Shown piece after piece: positions 26,130 through 34,421 of a stretch of DNA of 64,000 nt (position 1 is its first letter; every line of letters begins with the position of its first letter). This stretch comes from Pseudomonas fildesensis. GTDB taxonomy: Bacteria; Pseudomonadota; Gammaproteobacteria; Pseudomonadales; Pseudomonadaceae. Location of the stretch: positions 1-64,000 of the forward strand of contig NZ_LFMW01000024.1 of the NCBI RefSeq assembly GCF_001050345.1, written 5' to 3'. Position numbers and translations under genes: made by a program. The notes below the pieces were generated by a model. The model ran no database searches. It saw only the letters and a list, made by a program, of their open reading frames with translations, and was not told the DNA's origin.

Positions 26130-27248
26130 TTATGCGAGTACGACCTTTGTCCAACCATCATCACGTGCGTCAAAGTGCTTATAGGCATCTGGGCCCTCAG
26201 CAAGCCTGAGGCGGTGAGAGATAATCTGCGAAGGCTTGGCACGGCCGTGATGGATGAGCTCGGCCAGAAGACGATTGTAGGCCTTGACGTTGGCCTGCCC
26301 GGTTCGAATTTGCTGCCCCTTAAACCAGAAGGCGCCGAAGTCGAATGCCATCTTGCCTTCCTTGGCCAGTTCATTTTTAGCGCCAGGGTATTGCGGGACG
26401 AACACACCAACGGCACCGATGCCCCCAGTCGCTTTTGTTGAGGCGACAAGGTTGTTCATAGTCAGGTGATTGGCTTCATGACCATGGCGGTCGCGCATTG
26501 ATACCCAACACACTCACAGCCGAGATCAGTGCCTTTGCCATGGGTCAGATTCAATATTTGGTCTACCGCTTCTTTCCCAAGCGAGTTGATGGGTGTAGCG
26601 ACCATTTGAGCAGCGAGTTATAAGCGGTCAGGATGATTATCGACCACGAACACCTGAGAGGCGCCCTTGATCATGGCTGAGTGGGCCACCATCAAACCAA
26701 CTGGGCCGGCGCCGTAGATGGCAATGCTTTCTCCGGGAAGGAGGCCTGCTAGCTCAGTTGCATGCCAGCCAGTCGGGAAGATGTCCGACAGCATGACGTA
26801 ATCTTCTTCCCGCTCTTGCGCGTCCTCGGGCAACACCAAGCAGTTGAAGTCTGCATACGGCACCCGAAGAAGTGCCCTGATAAGGGCCCATGTCAGCGAA
26901 TCCGTAGGCCGCACCCGCGCTGCCTGGGTTAGCGGCAAGGCAAAACCCGGTCAGGCTTTTTTCACAGTTTTCGCAAAAAACGCAGCCGATATTGAATGGC
27001 AGGCATACCCGGTCTCCTACCTTGACCCGATCTACGCCGGAGCCTACTTCGATGACCTCGCCCAGGTTTTCATGGCCAAACACTCTGCCTGTTTCAAAAG
27101 AAGTTCTGCCTTCGTACACGTGCAGATCAGATCCGCAGATATTGGTGGCCGTCACTCGCACCAGCACGTCGGTGGGTTTTTCAATTTTTGCGTCCGGCAC
27201 ATTTTGCACACTGACGTCACGAGGGCCGTTGTAAACGATGGCTTTCAT
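26130..27248 (-). pseudogene. Glutathione-independent formaldehyde dehydrogenase (FdhA-like), degraded
   Basis: Fragments in different minus-strand frames align in order to zinc-dependent FdhA-type dehydrogenase. The N-terminus (27248 to about 26885) has NICGSDLHVYEG, GHENLGEV and the CENCEKSLTGFC zinc region. After a break near 26880, the piece with RVPYADFNCLVLPED and the Rossmann motif IYGAGPVGLM runs to about 26620. A short stretch around 26520-26600 is hard to frame. The C-terminus (about 26513-26130) has TKATGGIGAVGVFVP and ends DDGWTKVVL. At least three lesions prevent a full product. The intact family member is about 400 residues. Confidence 0.85.
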
Positions 27249-27453
27249 TGCGTTCTCCCAAAGGCACGACGAAAGGGAATTTTCGCCAGCACATGTTTAA
27301 TCTGTCCGAGAAAACGAATCGTATGTTCAAGAAATCCGCGTCGAGTCTGACGGGCGGTTATTCAACATATCGAGCTGAAAATGATTTGAATTTCCGGGAA
27401 GACATGGGGTGAAGGGCTCGCACATTACGAGCTTCCCAACCCGTTCCTAATAA
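27249..27453. other. Intergenic stretch without recognisable features
   Basis: This lies between the start of the fdhA-like pseudogene and the 3' end of the transposase remnant. It is AT-richer than the flanks. No gene, terminator or repeat was identified. Confidence 0.4.
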
Positions 27454-28054
27454 TCAGACTGAAGAAAAAACGTTTGATTCATCAAGCTCAACTACAGGAT
27501 CAGGCAGCAGCCAAGGTATATTTTGATGATCATCGATAGTTTTTTTCGACTTTTTGTTTTTATACTCTAATGTTTTCTCGAGTGCGCTCTCTACAATGTC
27601 ATCCTGACTATCCATAGCCTCGAACGCATACTCATCAACTATGGCACCATCTGATCACGACCTAACTTTACAGCGTGAGTCCCTGCTGCGCGAGGCGAGT
27701 ACTTTATTGAGGAATGTATTTTTCCGTGATATTCAGTAACCTTGTCACCAAACCAAGCTCTGCACTCACGAATATCCATGCAAGCATTGAGTTCACTCTC
27801 AACGCTTTGCCGCTCCTGTACATTACTACCAGTAGCCCCAGGTAAAAAGTGAACTCCCCGAACCATGAATACACCGATAACACGTTCGACAATTCCGCCG
27901 TACCACTTTTTACCAATGGGTCTGTGATCCCAATCAACCCCATGGCGAGCGCATTTAGCTATGAGTTCCGGACTGATAAACTCTGCGGCATTGTCGGTAT
28001 AAATCTGACTCGGCAGTCCGCAAAAAGGATATACATTGGGATCCGATGAAAACT
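27454..28054 (-). pseudogene. Mu/TnsB/TniA-like transposase remnant (rve domain, 3' part)
   Basis: Read on the minus strand from about 28054, the DNA encodes an integrase-core end, with PSQIYTDNAAEFIS (second catalytic Asp), GKKWYGGIVERVIG (catalytic Glu region) and SNVQERQSVESEL, as in Tn7 TnsB and Tn5053 TniA. The frame stops at 27639. One frame over it continues to the TGA at 27454 with a Lys-rich tail typical of these proteins (MDSQDDIVESALEKTLEYKN). The 5' half is missing, and the remnant begins inside a perfect palindrome. Base composition is AT-richer than the neighbours, as expected for foreign DNA. Confidence 0.75.
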
Positions 28055-28091
28055 GATCCCAATGTATATCCTTTTTGCGGACTGCCGAGTC
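28007..28091. repeat. Perfect 37-bp inverted repeat with 11-base loop
   Basis: The left arm 28007-28043 and right arm 28055-28091 are exact reverse complements; the loop is 28044-28054. The left arm belongs to the transposase coding sequence (it encodes DPNVYPFCGLPS on the minus strand). The right arm is therefore an inverted copy of gene sequence, not a natural terminator. It marks the 5' breakpoint of the transposase remnant. Confidence 0.95.
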
Positions 28092-28146
28092 TAATGCGAT
28101 TCCGGTTGGCAGTGCCGGTATAGCCTTCGGTTTTTGATACCGTCAT
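28092..28146 (-). pseudogene. Start of an unknown gene cut by the transposase remnant
   Basis: An ATG at 28146 with AGGGA seven bases upstream opens a frame of 18 codons (MTVSKTEGYTGTANRNRI). It is then interrupted at the palindrome boundary. It follows the outer-membrane channel gene by about 130 bp on the same strand, so it may be the remains of a further gene of the salicylate operon. The family is not recognised. Confidence 0.35.
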
Positions 28147-28275
28147 CGTTTCATCCCTACTCTCTAAATGCCTGACGCGATGCACGCAGTACGCGCAACG
28201 CGATCCTATAGCGCTTTTCAGCAGGGATAAACGTCGAGAAAATAGCCGCTGCGTAGAAAAAATCTCTACATATCG

Positions 28276-29211
28276 CTAAAGAGGAATGGTCAGCTTCACC
28301 CAGTAAGCCTCCCCTTCCGGACGGTTGCGTACCTCGCTTTCCTTTTGCCATTTTGCGGTCACAAACCAGCCGGAATCACTCGCGAACTTGATTGACGGGC
28401 CAATGGCAAACGCGCGCCCTCGGTTGTCCTCGACGCGTGCGCCGTCTTGACGGTCGTCGGTGGTCTGTCGATACACATAGCCCCCGACGCCTACCACCCA
28501 GCCATTATCGAAGCCCCAACCCAATGAGTAGTCAGCGTGCAGTTCCTGCCCTGAACGATAGTCAGTCGCGCGATTGCGCAGATTGAAGTCATACATCACT
28601 TTGATATCGGCATTCACCCCGGCGGGATCAACGTAAGAGAATGCGGCGATCGGCTCGAATGCCCAGTAATTGCGGCCAATATTCGCCAGGTCACCGCGGT
28701 CATAACGGCCGGTGGGGGCGAAGACATCCAGCGCGTAGATCGCATGGAATTTATCACTGTAGTGATAGCCGAGCGCCGGGCCGAAGATGATATCGCCCAT
28801 GCCCGTTTTCTTCTGATGCTGGCCGTTTACGTCCACCCGCAAGTCGACCAAGGGTACGTTGAGGTGAAACGCCAGGTCGCCGTCGAGGACCTTTTGCTCG
28901 GTCACCCAGATCAGCCTTGGAGCAATCACATCAGCGCGCAGGTGAAAGTCGTCGAGCGCCGACTTGCCGCGATTATCCAGGAGCCTATCAGCACGATAAC
29001 TTTCCGCAAAAATCTGTGTGTAGAACCCCGGTGGCGGCATGGCCCCAGTCATGTAGTTTTCGGCGCCCATCGGGTAGGACGAACCACCACCCTCGGTGGC
29101 CTGGGCGCCGGGCAGACAAAATGCCAGCGCGCAACCAACAGTCAAAGCAGGCATTTTGGACAGGACAGTTACAGCGACAACGGTTTTTTTATTATTCATT
29201 GTGGCAACCAT
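28276..29211 (-). CDS. MetA/SphA-like outer-membrane channel protein (phenol degradation-associated family)
   Basis: A signal peptide (cleavage about residue 38, after AQA) is followed by a beta-strand-rich protein of the Phenol_MetA_deg family (PF13557), which is commonly found in aromatic-compound operons. It has Gly/Tyr/Trp-rich alternating segments such as GWGFDNGWVVGVGGYVY and ends with a membrane strand YWVKLTIPL. The true start could be the second Met (29199). It is the last complete gene of the salicylate operon and probably eases passage of the aromatic substrate across the outer membrane. Confidence 0.8.
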   Translation of the reverse strand: MVATMNNKKTVVAVTVLSKMPALTVGCALAFCLPGAQATEGGGSSYPMGAENYMTGAMPPPGFYTQIFAESYRADRLLDNRGKSALDDFHLRADVIAPRLIWVTEQKVLDGDLAFHLNVPLVDLRVDVNGQHQKKTGMGDIIFGPALGYHYSDKFHAIYALDVFAPTGRYDRGDLANIGRNYWAFEPIAAFSYVDPAGVNADIKVMYDFNLRNRATDYRSGQELHADYSLGWGFDNGWVVGVGGYVYRQTTDDRQDGARVEDNRGRAFAIGPSIKFASDSGWFVTAKWQKESEVRNRPEGEAYWVKLTIPL

Positions 29212-29286
29212 ATGTGCGTTGAGAATTCGCAGGCAGCACCGGGCGCGACACCCGGAGTGCCATGTTCTGTTCGGAAGTAGTGAACA

Positions 29287-29304
29287 CCGGCTCCGTAGAG
29301 CCGG
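29287..29304. terminator. Hairpin between channel and aldehyde dehydrogenase genes
   Basis: CCGGCTC-CGTA-GAGCCGG forms a 7-bp stem with a 4-base loop, just after the aldehyde dehydrogenase stop. No U-run follows on either strand. It might reduce read-through to the channel gene or protect the mRNA. Confidence 0.35.
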
Positions 29305-29320
29305 CCTCTATGCGTTGTCG

Positions 29321-30772
29321 TTAGAACGGATAAGGCTGATCGGAAGGCTCGACCGTGACCCATTTCACTTCGGTGAACTCTTCAATGACTGCGCTACCGT
29401 CAAAACGGCCGTAGCCACTGTTCTTCATACCGCCGTAAGGTGCCTGTGGTTCGTTTTGCACGGTGGCTCCGTTGATATGCACGCAACCTGCATCCAGGCG
29501 GCTGGCCAGGTCGAGGGCGAGGCTGACGTTGCGGCTGAAGATGGCCGAGGACAGGCCGAATGCCGTGTCATTGGCGACTTCCAACGCCTGCTCGGCACCT
29601 TTCACACGGACCACCGTTGTAACGGGGCCGAAGGTTTCCTCATCGTAGATTTGCATGGCCGACGTCACACGATCGACCAACGTCGGCGCCATCTGCGCCT
29701 GCTCCGCGAGCCCACCGGCCACAATCGAGGCGCCTTTGCCAATCGCATCATCGAGCATCTGATTAATGCGTTGGACCGAGCCTTGGGCAATCATCGGGCC
29801 TACGACACTGGCTGGATTGGTCACAGGACTCCCCTGCTCCAGGCCACGAATACGTTCTGCAAACTTGGCGACGAAGGTGTCGGCAACCGCCTCATCGACC
29901 ACAAACCGCTCTGTCGACATGCAGATTTGCCCTTGGTACAGAAAAGCCCCGAACACCGCTGCATTGACCGCGCCATCCAGATCGGCATCTTCCAACACAA
30001 TAAACGGCGCCTTGCCCCCCAGTTCCAGCAAGCAACGTTTGAGATGTTTGGCGCAAGTCTGGGCAATCATTCGGCCCACGTTGGTCGAGCCGGTAAAGTT
30101 CACCCGGCGTACCGTGTCGTGGGCAATCAGCACTTCGGTGACGGCGCCGGCATCTTCGGGGGCAGAGATGATGAAGTTCACCACGCCCGGCGGGAAACCC
30201 GCATCATAGAAGGCTTGGGCGAGTAGTTCATGCGTGCGCGGGCTGTTCTCCGAACCTTTGAAGATCACCGTGTTGCCGCAGGCCAATGGGTAAGCAATGG
30301 AGCGAGTGCCCAGGATCACCGGACCGTTCCACGGCGCGATGCTCAACACCGTGCCGGCGGGCTGGCGCAGGGTCACGGACAAAGTGCCCGGTTTATCGGT
30401 CGCCAGTGTTTCGCCTTTGATTTGCGTGGTCAGCGCAGCGGCTTCGCGCAACAGGTTGGCCGAAGCGCCCACGTTGAATTGTGACCACAATCGCGATGCA
30501 CCGATCTCTTCGGCCATGACGGTGCAAAAAAGCTCCATCTTGCCTTCCAGCGCATCAGCAGCGGCCAACAGCAGCCGGCGACGCTCGGTTGGGCCAACCT
30601 TCGACCACGTCTTGAACGCTTGCTGGGAAGAAGCCGCAACGCGCCGCGCATCGTCTACGCCGCAAGCAGCACCCGTGGTGGTGACCTTGGCGCTGATCGG
30701 GTCGATACGCTGGTAGGTCTTACCGGTCGACGCCGCTTGCGCGACGTTGTCGATTACGAGTTGAACATTCAT
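29321..30772 (-). CDS. nahF: Salicylaldehyde dehydrogenase (NahF-like)
   Basis: This NAD-dependent aldehyde dehydrogenase has 483 residues, exactly the usual NahF length. Catalytic Cys284 lies in QGQICMS and Glu250 in LELGGKAP. The start at 30772 has AGGA eight bases upstream; a longer frame starts at 30805. It should oxidise salicylaldehyde (or benzaldehyde) to the acid. In context it links the aryl-alcohol dehydrogenase to the salicylate hydroxylase encoded upstream in the same operon. Confidence 0.88.
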   Translation of the reverse strand: MNVQLVIDNVAQAASTGKTYQRIDPISAKVTTTGAACGVDDARRVAASSQQAFKTWSKVGPTERRRLLLAAADALEGKMELFCTVMAEEIGASRLWSQFNVGASANLLREAAALTTQIKGETLATDKPGTLSVTLRQPAGTVLSIAPWNGPVILGTRSIAYPLACGNTVIFKGSENSPRTHELLAQAFYDAGFPPGVVNFIISAPEDAGAVTEVLIAHDTVRRVNFTGSTNVGRMIAQTCAKHLKRCLLELGGKAPFIVLEDADLDGAVNAAVFGAFLYQGQICMSTERFVVDEAVADTFVAKFAERIRGLEQGSPVTNPASVVGPMIAQGSVQRINQMLDDAIGKGASIVAGGLAEQAQMAPTLVDRVTSAMQIYDEETFGPVTTVVRVKGAEQALEVANDTAFGLSSAIFSRNVSLALDLASRLDAGCVHINGATVQNEPQAPYGGMKNSGYGRFDGSAVIEEFTEVKWVTVEPSDQPYPF

Positions 30773-30801
30773 TAAGAGGTCCTTTGGTTGAGCCTGAGGA
30801 G

Positions 30802-31948
30802 TCAAGCCAGATCAGCCGCGGCCGGCATGCGCAGAATCGGTTTGATGGTGATGCCGCTTTCGCTGTCGGCCATGGCTTCATTGACCTGGTCAAACGTGTA
30901 AAACCGGCACAGTTTGTCGAAGGGGAAGCGGCCCTGCAGATACAGGTCGACCAGTGTGGGGATAAACGCGTTGGCGACCACGTCGCCCTGGACAATGCCC
31001 ATGATTCGTTTACCGGGGATCATCACCTCGTTGATGTTGAACGCCACCTCCGTGCCCATCTTGGTCGCCCCTACGATTCCGCATGTGCCCAGCGTTGTGA
31101 GTGAATCGATAGCCTGACGCAGCACTTCTGCACGACCGGAGCATTCGAGGCTGTAGTTCACGCCGCCGCCGGTGATTTCACGAATGCGCTGAACCGGGTC
31201 CTCTTCACGGCTGTTAATCACGTGAGTCGCGCCGACTTCAAGCGCAAGGCTCAAGCGACTGGGGGTCACATCGACGGCAATAATGGTGGTAGCCCCCGCA
31301 ACCTTAGCCGCCATTACCGCCGCCAGGCCTACTGCACCAGCGCCAAACGCTGCAAAGCTGGCGCCCGCCTCGACTTGCAGTACCTTGAGCACCGACCCCG
31401 CCCCCGTCTGAATGCCGCATCCCAATGGACCCAGTAATTCCAACGGCGCCTTTTTCGACACTTTCACCACGCTACGCTCGCTGGCGATCACATAAGTCGA
31501 GAAAGAGGACTGACCAAAAAAGTGGTCATGTATCGGCGCCGCGTCGTCGCAGCTGCAGGTCGAGGTACTGCCATCCAGCCGTCCACCGCCGAAGTTCAGC
31601 GGGTGCATGTGGGAACAATGCGCGGGGTGCCCGGTTTCGCAAGGCAAACACAAGCCACACGACATATAGGTCATGACCACATGATCACCGGGTGCGATGG
31701 TTGTCACCGCAGCCCCTACCGACTCAACAACCCCGGAACCTTCGTGGCCCAGCACGATTGGCAACGGCGTCGGAAAAAGCTGATCACGCACGACCATGTC
31801 GGTGTGGCAAACACCGGTCGCGACAATACGCACGCGCACTTCATCAGCGCGGGACGCCCAGCTCTGCTCGTTCAAGCTGGAGTTTGCTCCCGGCTTCACG
31901 CAATACGGCAACTTTTACTTCAATAGGTGCAAGGCTGCTTTGGGACAT
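30802..31948 (-). pseudogene. Aryl-alcohol dehydrogenase (XylB/AreB-like) with an N-terminal frameshift
   Basis: The body is a zinc-dependent NAD alcohol dehydrogenase with catalytic-zinc GVCHTDM and GHEGSGVVE, structural-zinc CGLCLPCETGHPAHC, and Rossmann AAFGAGAVGLA. The natural N-terminus from the ATG at 31948 (MSQSSLAPIEVKVAVLREAG) is in another frame. The shift lies at about 31846-31852, where a GC pair seems to be lost from a GCGCGC run, giving an early TGA. The only other start is a TTG at 31911 giving an altered N-terminus. Either the gene is freshly broken or this is a sequence error. Confidence 0.75.
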
Positions 31949-31989
31949 CTACTTATCCTCTTTAATCGTTCAGGTTTGACTGTTTCGAC

Positions 31990-32928
31990 TTATGCGGTTT
32001 GCAGCGCACGCGGGCGGTTGCTCCGCTGTTGTGCTTCAAGGCTGGCTGCCGGACGCAGCTCAAAATCAAATGTCATTTGCGCGAACCGCCCTGTAACACC
32101 ACGGGCAGCAGCCAGCACTTGGTCATCAATGAACTGCACCTCGCCGATCAATCCATCACGCGTGGCGTATGCAAAGTCATCCCAGAGGTACTTGTCGTTG
32201 GACAGGTTGATCTGGGTAGTCAGGTGCTCGTAGCCGGGGGCAGACAGGAAAAAGTGGATATGCGCAGGACGCTGGCCATGCCGGCCCAGGTGATTAAGAC
32301 ATTCCTGGGTCGGGCCTTGAGGATTGCAGCCGTAGCCCGAAGGCACGATGCTCCTGACCCGATAACGCCCGTCCGCGTCGGTGACGATGCGCCGGCGCAG
32401 GTTGAATTCGGACTGACTCTTATCAAAGTGCGAGTAGTTGCCCTTGCTATCCGCTTGCCACAGGTCGACAAGTGCCCCCGCGATAGGCTGGCCTTGCAGA
32501 TTCAGGATTTGCCCCTCGACAAAAAACGGCGTGGCGATACCGTCTTCCGAGCCATCGTCCATCCGCGCATAACCTTCGCGCAGAGGCGCGCCCGCTACAT
32601 AGAGGGGCCCTTCAATCGTGCGCGGTGTGCCTCCGGTGCGACCGGCCTCGGCTTGCTTGGCATCGTTGAGCAGATCGAGAAAGTGCTCCACGCCCAGGCC
32701 TGCCGCAAGCAACCCCGCCTCGTTACTCTTGCCGAGTCGGTTGATGTACTCGACCCCTGCCCAGAATTCATCATCGCTGATCTCAAGCTCTTCAATGAGC
32801 CTGGCGGTCTCTTGCAGAATACGCAGCACAATGTGCTTGTTGCGTGGGTTGCCAGCGGCGTTTTTCAGCCCGGCTGCGTCGCGGAAAAATTCAAGCATAT
32901 CGGGGGTATTGGAAATGCTGACAGTCAT
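31990..32928 (-). CDS. catA: Catechol 1,2-dioxygenase
   Basis: This intradiol enzyme cleaves catechol to cis,cis-muconate. The Fe(III) ligands are all visible: Tyr165 (GNYSHF), Tyr199 (SGYG), His223 and His225 (AHIHFF). The N-terminal helical dimer/lipid-binding domain is present, and the length of 312 is normal. It follows the salicylate hydroxylase by 66 bp on the same strand. A catA inside a nah-like operon means ortho cleavage of the catechol made from salicylate; no catB/catC lies in the window, so muconate must be processed by genes elsewhere. Confidence 0.95.
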   Translation of the reverse strand: MTVSISNTPDMLEFFRDAAGLKNAAGNPRNKHIVLRILQETARLIEELEISDDEFWAGVEYINRLGKSNEAGLLAAGLGVEHFLDLLNDAKQAEAGRTGGTPRTIEGPLYVAGAPLREGYARMDDGSEDGIATPFFVEGQILNLQGQPIAGALVDLWQADSKGNYSHFDKSQSEFNLRRRIVTDADGRYRVRSIVPSGYGCNPQGPTQECLNHLGRHGQRPAHIHFFLSAPGYEHLTTQINLSNDKYLWDDFAYATRDGLIGEVQFIDDQVLAAARGVTGRFAQMTFDFELRPAASLEAQQRSNRPRALQTA

Positions 32929-32994
32929 GGTGGGCTCACCTTTTTTATTGTGGGTCTAGCGCGCCAGCCAATGGGTGCTGGCGCCGTATGCACT

Positions 32995-34278
32995 TCAAAC
33001 AGCCTCTGTCCAACCGAGCCGAGTGCGGGCCTGTGCAAGGTCCGATTGCATATCGTGGTTCCATAACCAATCGAAACGACTGGCCAACTTGGTCGACAAC
33101 AGCGACTCTTGGCCTTCGACTTCAGGGTCTCTGAATTCGTAAAGCTCACCCGCTTCCCAGGACGTTCGTTGCACACGGCAGGCGCGCGGCCGGCGTATTT
33201 CGTCATACACCTGCAAGACGTTTTGGGCGTTGCTCTCAAGCACTCGCGGGTCGCCCAACAGGCGCGCAAGCAGCCAGGCATCTTCGAGCCCCTGCCCCGC
33301 CCCAGCGCCTTGATGGGGCAGCATGGCGTGGGCGGCGTCACCGATCAGCCCGACGCGGCCATGGGTGTAGCCTGCAAGCTCATCCAGCTCATGCAGCGCC
33401 CACAACGTCGGCTCAGGGATGCACTCGAGCAATACGCGTACGGCATCGCCCCAGTGCGCGAAGGCCTCCAGCATGTGCGCCTGGGTGGTGCTTTTGACCC
33501 AGGGAGTGTCCTGCGGCCATACCGGGTTGGGCTCGGAGCGATCGGACACGAAGGCCACCACATTGATCAACCGACCTTGCTTGACCGGGAATGTGAGGAT
33601 ATGGGCGTCGAGCCCCAGATACATTTGCGGGACATTGATCAGATGCTCATCGACGCCGGCAGCGCGATACGCCTGGCGCAGTTGCTCACTGTCGATCATG
33701 CCGCGGTAGGCGCAGGTACCGCTGAAGCGAGGCGCGACCAAAGGCAGGCCCAGCCCCTGGATCACATAATCGCGCAGGGATGACTTGATACCGTCGGCCG
33801 CGATCAGCAGGTCACATTCGTAGTCCGAGCCATCGGTGAACTGAACGCTGACCCTGTCTCCTATCTCATGGACACTGACAGCACGCTTGTCGAAGCGAGC
33901 AATGCCGTCCGGTAATTGCTGGGCCAACGCATCGAGGAAATCGGCGCGGTGCACGGAAGATTGTCCCACCCCATCGGCAATGCTGGCACCGAGGTAGCCG
34001 GCATCCACACCCCGGCGCCATTCAAACCAAATGTCTTGCCAAGGCTGTGGGGTGCGGTCCGCAATGCGTTCGTAGGGTGTGCCGATTCCCAGGCCTTCAA
34101 TGGCTCGCACGGCGTTTGCGCCGAACGATACACCGGCACCCACTTCACCAAAGGCAGGTGCGGCTTCAAATAACGTCACTTCCAGGTGCGTATGACGGCA
34201 GAGATCAAGTGCCAAGGCCACGCCAGCGATACCGCCGCCGACGATGCCCACTTGCAAGACAGAATGAGGGCTAGTCAT
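32995..34278 (-). CDS. nahG: Salicylate 1-monooxygenase (salicylate hydroxylase, NahG-like)
   Basis: This FAD monooxygenase converts salicylate, O2 and NADH to catechol and CO2. The N-terminal FAD motif is VGGGIAG (about 13-19), the internal DG region is DLLIAADGIKSS, and the C-terminal GDAAHAMLPHQGAGAGQGLEDA is typical. The 427 residues match the NahG/SalA size. It is the first gene of the operon and is divergent from a NahR-like regulator. A NahR operator match lies about 85-100 bp upstream of the start. Confidence 0.93.
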   Translation of the reverse strand: MTSPHSVLQVGIVGGGIAGVALALDLCRHTHLEVTLFEAAPAFGEVGAGVSFGANAVRAIEGLGIGTPYERIADRTPQPWQDIWFEWRRGVDAGYLGASIADGVGQSSVHRADFLDALAQQLPDGIARFDKRAVSVHEIGDRVSVQFTDGSDYECDLLIAADGIKSSLRDYVIQGLGLPLVAPRFSGTCAYRGMIDSEQLRQAYRAAGVDEHLINVPQMYLGLDAHILTFPVKQGRLINVVAFVSDRSEPNPVWPQDTPWVKSTTQAHMLEAFAHWGDAVRVLLECIPEPTLWALHELDELAGYTHGRVGLIGDAAHAMLPHQGAGAGQGLEDAWLLARLLGDPRVLESNAQNVLQVYDEIRRPRACRVQRTSWEAGELYEFRDPEVEGQESLLSTKLASRFDWLWNHDMQSDLAQARTRLGWTEAV

Positions 34279-34363
34279 GGGAAAACCTTATGGTTGTTTT
34301 TGGAATAGCCCGATCATGACTATTCACAAACCATTGATAAATGCCCTCCCCTCCATACAAACT

Positions 34364-34378
34364 ATCACCAGCGTGAAT
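34364..34378 (-). promoter_or_regulatory. NahR operator
   Basis: The minus strand reads ATTCACGCTggTGAT, an exact match to the NahR consensus ATTCACGCT-N2-TGAT of naphthalene/salicylate promoters. It is oriented toward the nahG-like gene and sits in the 143-bp divergent region, where NahR would bind upstream of the -35 and also overlap its own promoter. Salicylate induction follows from family knowledge. Confidence 0.85.
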
Positions 34379-34421
34379 ATAAAAATGACTTAATCCGCAC
34401 GCCTGACGGAGAGAATCCAAG

